From contig NZ_CP061204.1 in NCBI RefSeq assembly GCF_014621775.1, positions 4,105,001 to 4,157,065 of the forward strand: a DNA stretch of 52,065 bases, given 5' to 3'. The notes beneath the pieces were generated by a model. That model was not told where the DNA came from. It worked only from the letters and a program-made list of their open reading frames with translations, and made no database searches. The DNA comes from Stenotrophomonas sp. 169. GTDB taxonomy: Bacteria; Pseudomonadota; Gammaproteobacteria; Xanthomonadales; Xanthomonadaceae. Positions 1 through 7,921 of this stretch are shown here, piece by piece. The position numbers and the translations under genes are program-made. How positions within the stretch are numbered: the first letter of the stretch is position 1; each line of letters starts with the position of its first letter.

Positions 1-51
1 CCTCAGCGCCGTTCCCGTGTGCAGCGACGTTTCCGTCGTTGCGAGCCGCCC

Positions 52-79
52 ATTATAGCGGGCTTTTCCGCTTCGTCAA
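52..79 (-). promoter_or_regulatory. Leftward sigma70 promoter P1 (innermost)
   Basis: On the minus strand the -35 is TTGACG (74-79) and the -10 is a perfect TATAAT (52-57), with a 16-bp spacer and the same GGCGGC discriminator as P2. P1 and P2 also share the next dozen bases of leader. About 120 bp separates each promoter from the next. Strong multiple promoters with GC-rich discriminators are usual for rRNA or tRNA operons, so a stable-RNA operon to the left is the likely target; that is an inference. Confidence 0.8.
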
Positions 80-173
80 CACCTTTTTTCAAGGCCGTCT
101 CACCGAAGTGGACGTTGTTGACTCTGCTGCTTCGACGTTGAACCCGAAGGCGTTTCGTCGTTGCGAGCCGCCT

Positions 174-201
174 ATTATGCCGGACTTTTCGAGTCCGTCA
201 A
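174..201 (-). promoter_or_regulatory. Leftward sigma70 promoter P2
   Basis: On the minus strand the -35 box is TTGACG (196-201) and the -10 box is CATAAT (174-179), again with a 16-bp spacer. The spacer contains a short inverted repeat (cggac/gtccg). Downstream of the -10 the discriminator is GC-rich (GGCGGC), the pattern typical of promoters under stringent control. Confidence 0.75.
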
Positions 202-292
202 CACCTTCGTTCGATTAAATCGTTCGGCGGTGGTGGCGTGCTGTTTCCGCTCTGTTTTCCGAAGAAAGCGTTGCGTTGCAGCGAGGGAGCGA

Positions 293-315
293 ATTGTAGA
301 GATCCTGCAGGATTC
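293..315 (-). promoter_or_regulatory. Leftward sigma70 promoter P3 (outermost of three)
   Basis: Read on the minus strand, a -35 box TTGACG (315-320) and a -10 box TACAAT (293-298) are separated by 16 bp. An A-rich stretch just upstream (TTGAAAAAAGG) resembles an UP element. It is the farthest of three equally built promoters and points out of the left edge. The transcribed gene lies outside the window. Confidence 0.7.
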
Positions 316-464
316 GTCAACACCTTTTTTCAATTTGATGACACTCGCTTTGCTGCGTGGTGTCGGCGGGGGTGCTGGCGCCGGCGCTGTGCTGCCGCGC
401 GCGCGTTGCGCGCACGGCAGCACAGCGGGTATCAATGGAGGGGTCTTGCAGGGAACACACAACA

Positions 465-1649
465 ATGGATGCGCTCGTACGCCGCCCGTGGTGGCGCGAT
501 CTCTCGCTGCCCGCTGTAGTGGCCGGCTTCATTACCGTCCTGGTGGGCTTCGCCAGTTCAGCGGTGATCGTCTTCCAGGCGGCCCAGGCCGTCGGTGCCG
601 ATCAGCGTGAGATCGCTTCATGGATGTGGGCGCTTGGCCTCGGCATGGGCGTTACCTGTATCGGCCTTTCACTGCGCTATCGGATTCCGGTCGTCACTGC
701 ATGGTCCACCCCCGGTGCCGCGATGCTGGTGGTGGGTGCGGGTGGCGTCAGTCTGGCCGAGGCGATCGGTGCGTTCCTGCTCGCGGCTGTCCTCGGTGCG
801 CTCCTCGGCTTCTCCGGCATCTTCGCCAAGGTGATGAAGCGTGTGCCGATGGCATTGGCGGCCGGCATGCTGGCTGGCGTCCTGTTGCGGTTCGGGCTGG
901 ATGTGTTCGTCTCCATGGGGTCCCAGTTCGGTATGGGCGTGGCGATGTTCGCGACCTGGCTGGTCGGTCGGCGCTGGCTGCCCCGCTATGCGGTGATCCT
1001 TACCCTGGCGGTCGGCATTGCCTTCGCGGTGGCGCAGGGACAGCTTCATCTGCAGGGCGTGACCCTGCAGCTGGCCGTGCCGGTGTGGACCACGCCGCAG
1101 CTGAGCTGGGCGGCGGTGGCCAGTGTGGCCCTGCCCTTGTTCGTGGTCACCATGGCCTCCCAGAATATTCCCGGTGTCGCGGTGATCCGCGCATCTGGCT
1201 ATCAGGCACCTATCTCGCCGGTGATCGGTTGGATCGGCGTCGTCAATGCGGCACTTGCTCCTTTCGGTGCGTTCGCGCTGAACCTGGCGGCGATCACCGC
1301 CGCGATCTGCATGGGGCGGGAGGCGCATGAGGATCCTGCGCGTCGTTACACCGCGGCGATGGCGGCTGGCGGGTTCTACCTGCTGGTGGGTCTGTTCGGC
1401 GCAACGGTTGCGGCGGTGTTCGCCGCCTTCCCCAAGGAACTGATCGCGTGCGTGGCGGGGATCGCCCTGTTCGGCACCATCGGCAACAGTCTTGCCAGTG
1501 CGCTGGCCGTGGAGCGGGATCGCGAGGCGGCGCTGGTCACCTTCCTGGTGACCGCTTCCGGATTGGCATTGGGGGGAATCGGGTCGGCGTTCTGGGGGTT
1601 GGTGGCCGGTGGCGTGACGCTGATCGTGCTGCGACCGCGGGCGGCTTGA
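465..1649 (+). CDS. benE: BenE-family benzoate/H+ symporter-like transporter
   Basis: A 394-residue, almost wholly hydrophobic protein with about 12 predicted membrane segments. It matches the BenE family of aromatic-acid/proton symporters: the conserved WSTPGAAM stretch lies near residue 75 and a MASQNIPG motif near residue 230. It would sit in the inner membrane. The start chosen is ATG 465, preceded by AGGGAA at about 450-455; an in-frame ATG at 435 would add ten residues not typical of the family. No benzoate catabolic genes are nearby, so the real substrate is open; the family is known for benzoate but many members are untested. It stands alone, transcribed away from the leftward promoter array. 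Confidence 0.85.
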   Translation: MDALVRRPWWRDLSLPAVVAGFITVLVGFASSAVIVFQAAQAVGADQREIASWMWALGLGMGVTCIGLSLRYRIPVVTAWSTPGAAMLVVGAGGVSLAEAIGAFLLAAVLGALLGFSGIFAKVMKRVPMALAAGMLAGVLLRFGLDVFVSMGSQFGMGVAMFATWLVGRRWLPRYAVILTLAVGIAFAVAQGQLHLQGVTLQLAVPVWTTPQLSWAAVASVALPLFVVTMASQNIPGVAVIRASGYQAPISPVIGWIGVVNAALAPFGAFALNLAAITAAICMGREAHEDPARRYTAAMAAGGFYLLVGLFGATVAAVFAAFPKELIACVAGIALFGTIGNSLASALAVERDREAALVTFLVTASGLALGGIGSAFWGLVAGGVTLIVLRPRAA

Positions 1650-1687
1650 TGCCCGGGCGGGTAAAGCCCCTGGGTAGTGCCGACTGG

Positions 1688-1780
1688 GTAGTGCCGACTT
1701 CAGTCGGCACCGTCGTTCAGCAGCCGACTGAAGTCGGCTCTACCTCGCTGCGTCGCGAAGCCGACTGAAGTCGGCTCTAC
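1688..1780. repeat. Cluster of three SMAG-type palindromes
   Basis: Three copies of a GTAG-ended imperfect palindrome with core GCCGACTTCAGTCGGC lie at 1688-1710, 1722-1743 and 1759-1780, the last two in reverse orientation. A truncated piece (gtagtgccgact) precedes them at about 1674. They fill the convergent gap and stop 3 bp before the stop codon of the next gene, so they may also act as a transcription terminator. This repeat family is the SMAG element described in Stenotrophomonas maltophilia. Confidence 0.85.
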
Positions 1781-1783
1781 CTT

Positions 1784-3946
1784 CTACAGTGGTTGCACGG
1801 TCAGGGTCTGCTTCAGCACATGCCGGCCGCCGGCGGGGACCGTGACCACATCCGGGCCGGCGTTGGCGGCTTCCAGGCAGACATAGTCACGCCAGCCGTC
1901 GCCGACGTCGGCCATCTTCGCGGCGGCCTCAGCGCCGGGGTTCCACGCTACCAGCGCGCGGCTGCCCTGGGTGTCGAGGGTGATCCGGCGCTTCATGACC
2001 GGATCACGCAGTACGTAGCGGCCCCCCGCCTGTGTATAGATGCGGTCGCTGCGCCCGGGATCGCGCGGGTCGCGCAGGTTCCAGGGGCCCTGCTGGCGTC
2101 GCGGCTGGGCGTAGTTCTCATACTTGTCGAGATAGTCCAGCCCGTCCACGCCCTCCACGTCCACGCGCGTGGCGTCACCGACGCGGAAATAGTTATGCAG
2201 GGCCTGGGTGATGCTGGCCGCGCTGCTGCCGGTGTTCTCGGTAACCAGGGTCTGCTCCAGGGTCGCGCCGATCACCAGCACCATCTGCAACCGCAACGCC
2301 AAGGTATCCAGCACAGGCGGTGCGAGGGTGAGTTCGATACGGCCGTCCGGCAGCGTGCGCGCCTGCTTCAGCTCCCATGGCAGGGTCCGTACGAACCCGT
2401 GTGACGGGACGTCGGTGCCCTGCCCCTGCCGACCGAAGTACGGCCAGCACACCGGGCTGCCGCCGCGGATGGGGGTGGGCAGCTCCGCGCGGCGCGGCGA
2501 CAGCCACATCACGTCCTGTCCCCCTCTCGGGACGAAGGACAGCAGTTGGCCACCGAATACGCTGATGGCCGCGGTGGACTGTGGGGTTTCGACCAGCCAG
2601 GCATCGAGTCCCTGGAACTGGCCACTGGTGACGCCTTTGATCTGCTGCACGTTGGAAGCACTCCGCAGCGCCGGCGACTGGGCCAGCGCGGTGTAGTTGG
2701 AAGGAAGGGTGAAACGGGTGGCCGCAGGGGCCGCGGTGGACTCGGCCTGCAGCGCCTGCAGGATCCGCCGCCCGGCGCGACCGTCCGGCGTCGGCCAGCC
2801 CAGTCGTTGCTGTTCGGCCTGGATGGCGCGGCGGCTGGCCGTCCCGATCATGCCGTCGACCGGTCCAATGTCATGGCCGCGGGCGGCCAACAGGGTCTGC
2901 AACTGTCGGCGCTCACGGCGGCCCAGGCCAGGGTCATCGGTCGGCCACGCGGTGGCCAGCCCAGCCCCGCCGCGCAGCCGGTCGGCCAGGGTCGCGATCG
3001 CCAGGGCATAGCTTTCGGCGGCGTTGTAGCTGTAGATCGCATCGTAGTTGCGGAACACCAGCAATGCCGGTCCCTTGATCCCCGCCGGCAGCAGCAGGGC
3101 GGCGCGCGCATCGCCGGGCAACCCCGCCGGCGCGATGGCATCGCCCTGCAGCGTGGTCACGCCAAGCGCCTTCCATTCGGACACGGGGCGGCGCTGGGTG
3201 CGGCCGGCCTGGTTGACGGCGAATCCTGCCGGCACGCGTACTTCCATGCCCCAGGGTTCACCGGTCCGCCAACCAGCACGCTTGAGATAATTGGCGGTGG
3301 ACGCCAGCGCGTCCGGAATGCTCGCCACCAGGTCGCGACGTCCATCGCCGTCCCCGTCCACTGCAATACGGGCATACGTGCTGGGCATGAACTGGGTGTG
3401 GCCGAACGCACCGGCCCACGATCCCACCAGCCCTTCACCCTGCAGGTCACCTTGGTGGATCAGTTTCAGCAGCGCCAGCAGTTCGCCACGGAAGAAGGCC
3501 TGGCGTCGCCCGGCGCAACTCAACGTGGCCAAGGACTGCAACAGGGGCCGCTTGCCGAACACGCGTCCGTAATCGCTCTCGACGCCCCATACGGCCACGA
3601 TGGTCGCCGGGTCGACACCGTACTCGGCAGACACGCGCTGCAGCAACGCTGCGTGCTGCGCCAACATGGCCCGTCCCTCTTCCACCCGCTGGTCATCCAC
3701 CAGGGCAGCCAGGTAATCCCAGATCGGCGTGGTGAACTCCGGTTGCGCATCAAGCAGGTCAAGCACGGTCGGATCCGGTTGCACCGGCGACATCATCGCG
3801 GTGAAGCGCTCTGCCGGGATGCCCTGCTTCAGCGCGGCACCCTGCAGGGTGGACAGGCAGGTCGCGAAGGCGGGATCGACCTGCTGGGCATAGGCCATCG
3901 GACTTGCCGACACCGCGACCAGCAGGATCAGGGAGCGCTTGAACAT
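1784..3946 (-). CDS. Exported MltB-type lytic transglycosylase fused to a D-hexose-6-phosphate epimerase-like domain
   Basis: A 720-residue protein in three parts. Residues 1-20 are a signal peptide (cleavage after AYA). Residues about 25-330 are an MltB-like SLT_2 lytic transglycosylase, with the likely catalytic Glu at 123 (GVESDYGR) and the GAFGHTQFMPST signature near 180-190. Residues about 343-400 are a PG_binding_1 repeat (GPVDGMIG). Residues about 425-715 are a YeaD-like aldose-1-/hexose-6-phosphate epimerase domain with RGGSPVCWPYFG, the conserved His at about 516 (PSHGFVR) and HNYFRV. The first half cleaves peptidoglycan strands in the periplasm. The epimerase family is normally cytoplasmic, free-standing and about 290 residues long, so its place here is unusual. 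Start ATG 3946 has a good GGAGGA site; the longer in-frame start adds seven residues ahead of the signal peptide. Confidence 0.8.
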   Translation of the reverse strand: MFKRSLILLVAVSASPMAYAQQVDPAFATCLSTLQGAALKQGIPAERFTAMMSPVQPDPTVLDLLDAQPEFTTPIWDYLAALVDDQRVEEGRAMLAQHAALLQRVSAEYGVDPATIVAVWGVESDYGRVFGKRPLLQSLATLSCAGRRQAFFRGELLALLKLIHQGDLQGEGLVGSWAGAFGHTQFMPSTYARIAVDGDGDGRRDLVASIPDALASTANYLKRAGWRTGEPWGMEVRVPAGFAVNQAGRTQRRPVSEWKALGVTTLQGDAIAPAGLPGDARAALLLPAGIKGPALLVFRNYDAIYSYNAAESYALAIATLADRLRGGAGLATAWPTDDPGLGRRERRQLQTLLAARGHDIGPVDGMIGTASRRAIQAEQQRLGWPTPDGRAGRRILQALQAESTAAPAATRFTLPSNYTALAQSPALRSASNVQQIKGVTSGQFQGLDAWLVETPQSTAAISVFGGQLLSFVPRGGQDVMWLSPRRAELPTPIRGGSPVCWPYFGRQGQGTDVPSHGFVRTLPWELKQARTLPDGRIELTLAPPVLDTLALRLQMVLVIGATLEQTLVTENTGSSAASITQALHNYFRVGDATRVDVEGVDGLDYLDKYENYAQPRRQQGPWNLRDPRDPGRSDRIYTQAGGRYVLRDPVMKRRITLDTQGSRALVAWNPGAEAAAKMADVGDGWRDYVCLEAANAGPDVVTVPAGGRHVLKQTLTVQPL

Positions 3947-3999
3947 GGATATCCTCCGTGCCGCCATGGCCCGGTCATCATAGCGGCAGCGGTGCCGAC

Positions 4000-4980
4000 T
4001 CAGCGGCGTTGCAGCAGGCGCAGGCCGAATGCCGGCTCAGGTGCAACCGAATCCCACCGGCCGACGATCTGCAGATCCGCCGCGTCAAGCAACTGCTGGA
4101 AGCTCGCCTCGGTGTATTTGTGGCTGTATTCCACCTGGATGGCGTCGCCGGGCGCGAAGTGGAACTGCTGGCCCGCCACGGTGACATCCTGCTCACGGTC
4201 ACTGACGAGTTGGGTTTCAATCCGCAGGTTCGGCACGCTGTAGCGCGCGCGGTGATGGAAGGCCTGCAGGTCGAAGTCGCTGCCGATCTGTTGGTTGAGC
4301 CGCCGCAGCAGGTTCAGGGTGAACGCTGCGGTGATCCCGGCGGCATCGTTGTAGGCGGCCTCGACGGTCGCGGTGTCCTTGTGCAGGTCGATGCCGATCA
4401 AGGCCATCCCCTCGCGTCCCATGGTCTGGTGCATGGCACGCAGCAGGGTGATGGCTTCGGCCTGCTCGAAGTTGCCCAGCGTGGAACCGGGAAAAAACAT
4501 CAGCCGACGGCGCGGCTCTTCTTCTGGTTCCGGCACCTCCACCGGGTGGGTGAAGTCGGCGCAGACCGGCAGCATCTCGATCGCCGGCAAGGCAGGCGCC
4601 AGATGGTCGATGCTGGACAGCAGCGCTGCACGGGATATTTCGATGGGGGTATAGGCCACCGGTTCCCGCAAGGCCTCCAGCAGCAGCGCGGTCTTGCGGC
4701 CACTGCCGCTGCCCAGCTCCACGACATGCGCCTTTTCGCCGACTGCGCGGGCGATGTCCGGCAGGCACCGGGCCAACAGGGCAAGCTCGGTGCGCGTGGG
4801 GTAGTACTCCGGGGTGCGGGTGATCTGCTCGAACAGCGCAGAGCCGGCGGCATCGTAGAAATACTTCGAGGGCAGCCGCCGTGGCTGGCTGGACAGGCCA
4901 CGGAGTGCATCCTCCAGCACGCGCTCGCGGCTGGGGGTCAGGTCGGTAAGCGCCTGCCGCGCCGCATGTACGGTACTCAT
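4000..4980 (-). CDS. egtD: L-histidine N-alpha-methyltransferase EgtD
   Basis: A 326-residue SAM-dependent methyltransferase of the EgtD (DUF2260) family. EgtD trimethylates histidine to hercynine, the first step of ergothioneine synthesis. The N-terminal PSKYFYDAAGS stretch (residues 37-47) and TPEYYPTRTE (56-65) are family signatures, and the SAM-binding loop ELGSGSGRKT is at 88-97. It lies 10 bp downstream of egtB on the same strand, so the two are surely one operon. Length fits the family. The product supplies hercynine to EgtB. Confidence 0.93.
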   Translation of the reverse strand: MSTVHAARQALTDLTPSRERVLEDALRGLSSQPRRLPSKYFYDAAGSALFEQITRTPEYYPTRTELALLARCLPDIARAVGEKAHVVELGSGSGRKTALLLEALREPVAYTPIEISRAALLSSIDHLAPALPAIEMLPVCADFTHPVEVPEPEEEPRRRLMFFPGSTLGNFEQAEAITLLRAMHQTMGREGMALIGIDLHKDTATVEAAYNDAAGITAAFTLNLLRRLNQQIGSDFDLQAFHHRARYSVPNLRIETQLVSDREQDVTVAGQQFHFAPGDAIQVEYSHKYTEASFQQLLDAADLQIVGRWDSVAPEPAFGLRLLQRR

Positions 4981-4990
4981 TGAACGTTAC

Positions 4991-6277
4991 TCACTGAAGG
5001 TCGCGGGCCAACCGCACACCGGCAAACTGCCAGCGCGCGGAAGGATTGAAGAAATTGCGGTAACTGGCGCGGACGTGGCCCCGGGGCGTGGCGCAGGAGC
5101 CGCCGCGCAGGATCCACTGGCCGGACATGAACTTGCCGTTGTACTCGCCCAGGCTGCCAGGGAAGGTCCGGAAGCCCGGATAGGGGCCGTACGCACTGCT
5201 GGTCCATTCCCACACGTCCCCGTGCATCTGCTGCAGCCCGCGGTCAGGCGAGGCGGCCGCACTGGGATGCAGACGGTCATCGTCAGCGAAATGCCCGTCC
5301 GTCGCCTGCTCAGGCGCCGCCGCTTCCCATTCGAACTCGGTGGGCAGACGTGCACCGGCCCACCGCGCGTAGGCGTCAGCCTCGTAGTAACTGATATGGC
5401 ACACCGGGGCATTCGGATCCAGTGCGCGCCAGCCGCCCAGCGTGTACTCGCGCTCCAGCGCGTCATCCCAGTACAGCGGATGCTGCCAGCCTTCGGCCTG
5501 GCTCAAGGTCCACCCCTCGCTCATCCAGAGCTGGACCTGACGGTAGCCACCGTCGGCAATGAACGCAGCGAACTCCGCGTTGTTGACCGGCCGGCTGGCC
5601 AACGCGTGGGCGGGCACGATGACGCGATGGGGGGGCGACTCATTGTCATACGCGAATGCAGCGTTGTCCGGCCACGCCGGTGCGCCGATCCACGCAATGC
5701 GCTCTGGGCTCTCGATCCACTGCAACGGCTGCAGGCTGCCGGTGGTTACCGCCAGGTCCTCGCGATATGCCGGCTGCAGCGGATTGCTCCACAGCGCGTG
5801 CTTGATATCGGTCAGCAGCAACTCCTGGTGCTGCTGCTCGTGCTGCAGCCCCAGCTGCAGATGATCCAGCGTTTCGTCGTCCAGGACTTCGCGGCGCAGC
5901 AGGTTGAGCACCTGCTCGTCGATATGCGCGCGGTATCGGCCCACCTGGTCGAGACTGGGCCGCGACAGAAGGCCGCGCTGCGGCCGCGCATGCGCCGGGC
6001 CGATGGTCTCGTAGTAACTGTTGAACAGGAAATGCCATTCCGGCTGCAGCGGCTGGTAGCCGGGCTGCGTACCGAGCACGAAGCGTTCGAAGAACCACGT
6101 GGTGTGGGCAAGATGCCACTTGGTCGGGCTGGCATCGGCCATGCTCTGCACCATCGCATCCTCGGCGCTCAGCGGCGCGGCCAGGGCGAGGCTGCGTTGG
6201 CGCACGTGGGCGAAATGGTCTGCCAGCAGGGCGTGGCGGGACGAGGCGGAGGGGACGGTAGCGAGCGATCTGTTCAC
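4991..6277 (-). CDS. egtB: Ergothioneine sulfoxide synthase EgtB
   Basis: A 428-residue non-haem iron enzyme that joins hercynine to a thiol substrate to form the sulfoxide precursor of ergothioneine. The N-terminal DinB-like domain carries the SPTKWHLAHTTWFFE signature (about 50-65) and the metal-ligand motif QHEQQHQE (about 145-152). The C-terminal formylglycine-generating/sulfatase-modifying fold includes ARLPTEFEWE and a WEWTSS stretch. The start is GTG 6277; the next internal Met falls inside the DinB domain. A 5-bp hairpin (6278-6294) sits directly ahead of the start and no clear ribosome site is visible. egtA, egtC and egtE are not next to it, so the thiol donor (gamma-glutamylcysteine or free cysteine) cannot be told from the window. 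Confidence 0.92.
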   Translation of the reverse strand: MNRSLATVPSASSRHALLADHFAHVRQRSLALAAPLSAEDAMVQSMADASPTKWHLAHTTWFFERFVLGTQPGYQPLQPEWHFLFNSYYETIGPAHARPQRGLLSRPSLDQVGRYRAHIDEQVLNLLRREVLDDETLDHLQLGLQHEQQHQELLLTDIKHALWSNPLQPAYREDLAVTTGSLQPLQWIESPERIAWIGAPAWPDNAAFAYDNESPPHRVIVPAHALASRPVNNAEFAAFIADGGYRQVQLWMSEGWTLSQAEGWQHPLYWDDALEREYTLGGWRALDPNAPVCHISYYEADAYARWAGARLPTEFEWEAAAPEQATDGHFADDDRLHPSAAASPDRGLQQMHGDVWEWTSSAYGPYPGFRTFPGSLGEYNGKFMSGQWILRGGSCATPRGHVRASYRNFFNPSARWQFAGVRLARDLQ

Positions 6278-6306
6278 CCCCGCAAGCTTCGGGGAGCCGG
6301 GGTGAG

Positions 6307-6318
6307 GATGACGTCATC
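6307..6318. promoter_or_regulatory. Perfect 12-bp palindrome upstream of egtBD
   Basis: GATGACGTCATC is a perfect palindrome about 30 bp upstream of the egtB start codon, in the gap between two same-strand genes. Position and symmetry suit a dimeric regulator binding site. No regulator is identified and it could be chance. Confidence 0.3.
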
Positions 6319-6358
6319 GGCTCGTTTCGTCAGGGTGTCGGCCGCGGTGTGGAGCCCA

Positions 6359-6748
6359 TCAGATCGCGTCGAGGTAGAACCAACGTCCGTCGCGGCGGAG
6401 GAAGCGGCTGTGCTCGGTCATCTTTACCGCGCTGCCGCCGCCTATCCGATAGCGTGCGGTGAAACGCACCTGGGCGGTGTCCCCCTCGTGGGTGTGCGCA
6501 TGCACGGTCAGGCCCAGCCATTGGGTTCGCTGGCCGGGTTCATCCTGAACCGACAACCCGGTCGGGCGCGTATCCGTTGCCCAGCTGTCCAACAGGTAGT
6601 CCGCCCGCTGCAACACATAGGCGCTGTAGCGCGAACGCATCAGGCTGGCGGCATCCGGGGCGGGCGTGCCGGCGTGATAGCGGCCGCAGCAGTCCGGGTA
6701 GGCCTTGCCGAGGTCGCAGGGGCAGGTGGCGGGCGTATTCTGGTTCAT
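6359..6748 (-). CDS. YchJ-like UPF0225 protein with SEC-C zinc motif
   Basis: A 129-residue protein of the YchJ/UPF0225 family. The N-terminus holds a SEC-C-type metal motif ([17 protein letters not shown], residues about 9-25), and the rest is the NTF2-like YchJ middle domain ([17 protein letters not shown]). The cellular role of the family is not settled. The SEC-C motif usually binds zinc and mediates contacts with nucleic acid or ribosome-linked proteins. The start is ATG 6748, giving the family's normal beginning; upstream in-frame extension is not conserved-looking. It is upstream of egtB on the same strand with an 81-bp gap, so read-through is possible. Confidence 0.8.
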   Translation of the reverse strand: MNQNTPATCPCDLGKAYPDCCGRYHAGTPAPDAASLMRSRYSAYVLQRADYLLDSWATDTRPTGLSVQDEPGQRTQWLGLTVHAHTHEGDTAQVRFTARYRIGGGSAVKMTEHSRFLRRDGRWFYLDAI

Positions 6749-6839
6749 TTCGCTATTTTTGCACGGCCGGGCTGCGGCCGCGCTGCTGGACACGGGGCAG
6801 TGGGCGTATCCTGTCGCCCCGCTCTGCAGGCTGTGACCC

Positions 6840-7613
6840 GTGCTGGAACTGATCCCCCCCGAGCTCTGGTGGCTGGTGGCCATCGCGTTCATCGCCGGCC
6901 TGGTGGATGCAGCCGTCGGTGGCGGCGGCCTGGTGCAGTTGCCGGGCTTGTTCACGGTACTGCCGCAGCACACGCCGGCGATGCTGTTCGGTACCAACAA
7001 ATTCAGTTCGGCCTTTGGTACGGGCGCCGCAGCGTGGCGCTATGCGCGCAATGTGCGCTTTCCGTGGCGCCCGGTCCTGTTCGCGGCGGCGACGGCCTTC
7101 GTGTTTTCGTTCCTGGGAGCGACGGCGGTCAGCCTGCTGCCGAAGGACGCCGTGCGACCGCTGGTGCTGGTGCTGTTGATCGCCATGCTGGGCTATACGC
7201 TGTGGAAGAAGGATTTCGGCGCGCTGCACCGACCCCGTGACGTGGGGCGTCGCGAACTGTGGATCGCGTTGGCGATCGGCGCGGCGATCGGCTTCTACGA
7301 CGGGTTCTTCGGACCCGGCACCGGCAGCTTTCTGATTTTCCTGTTCGTGCGCTTCTTCGGGCTGGATTTCCTGCGCGCGTCTGCGGCATCCAAGGTGGTC
7401 AACGTGTCGACCAACGTGGCCGCGCTGTCTTTCTTCGTCCCCACCGGTAACGTGCTGCTGATCTTCGCCCTGCCGATGGCGGTGGCGAACATCGTGGGAT
7501 CGGTGGTGGGAACACGGCTGGCGTTGCGCGGCGGGACGCCGTTGATCCGCAAGCTGTTCGTGGGACTGGTGGTGGTGCTGATCGCGCGGATGGGCTGGGA
7601 TACGTTCGCCTGA
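6840..7613 (+). CDS. TauE/SafE (TSUP) family membrane permease, YfcA-like
   Basis: A 257-residue integral membrane protein with about eight hydrophobic segments and the two internally repeated halves of the TSUP family. The signatures [16 protein letters not shown] (about 20-35) and [14 protein letters not shown] (about 151-164) are typical of YfcA-like members. The family exports sulfite or organosulfur anions across the inner membrane, but no substrate can be assigned here. The start is GTG 6840. It is divergent from the YchJ-like gene with a 91-bp shared upstream region. Confidence 0.85.
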   Translation: MLELIPPELWWLVAIAFIAGLVDAAVGGGGLVQLPGLFTVLPQHTPAMLFGTNKFSSAFGTGAAAWRYARNVRFPWRPVLFAAATAFVFSFLGATAVSLLPKDAVRPLVLVLLIAMLGYTLWKKDFGALHRPRDVGRRELWIALAIGAAIGFYDGFFGPGTGSFLIFLFVRFFGLDFLRASAASKVVNVSTNVAALSFFVPTGNVLLIFALPMAVANIVGSVVGTRLALRGGTPLIRKLFVGLVVVLIARMGWDTFA

Positions 7614-7637
7614 TCCCGTCGAGGTAAGCCGACCTCG

Positions 7638-7905
7638 GTAGCACCGAGCCGTGCTCGGCGAGCGCGCAGCGCGGTCTGTGTCGGCGGCCGCGAAGTCGGT
7701 CGGGGGCATGGCCAAGAGCAGCCGACTGAAGTCGGCTCTACCTGGGCGTCATGCCTCGCAGACGAGGAGCATCGTGGACGACGAGCCGGTAGCGCCGAGC
7801 CGTGCTCGGCGAGCGCGCAGCGCGGCCTGTGTCAGGGGCCGCGAGGTCGGTCGGGGCGCGTGACCAAGAGCAGCCGACTGAAGTCGGCTCTACCTGGGCG
7901 TCATG
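7638..7905. repeat. Tandemly duplicated ~151-bp block, each copy with two SMAG-type palindromes
   Basis: The 308-bp gap holds no gene. It is filled by a block that starts at 7638 and starts again at 7789 with only a few differences. Each copy contains one GTAG palindrome of the CCGAGCCGTGCTCGG type (7638-7659 and 7789-7810) and one of the reverse GCCGACTGAAGTCGGC type (7720-7741 and 7872-7893), followed by the shared words ctgggcgtcatgc. The second copy stops just before the end of the next, convergent gene. This looks like a local duplication of a SMAG pair. Confidence 0.85.
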
Positions 7906-7921
7906 CAGCGCGGCCTGTGGC

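Noticed and set aside
161..610. Short open frames over the left-edge promoters
   Set aside because: They run across three -35/-10 pairs on the opposite strand and show no conserved features.
1688..1780. Possible CRISPR-like direct repeats
   Set aside because: The repeats are self-complementary, change orientation and lack regular unique spacers. They are SMAG palindromes.
7614..7921. Possible remnant of jetD downstream of jetC
   Set aside because: The gap is fully explained by the duplicated SMAG block, and no frame resembles a nuclease or TOPRIM domain.
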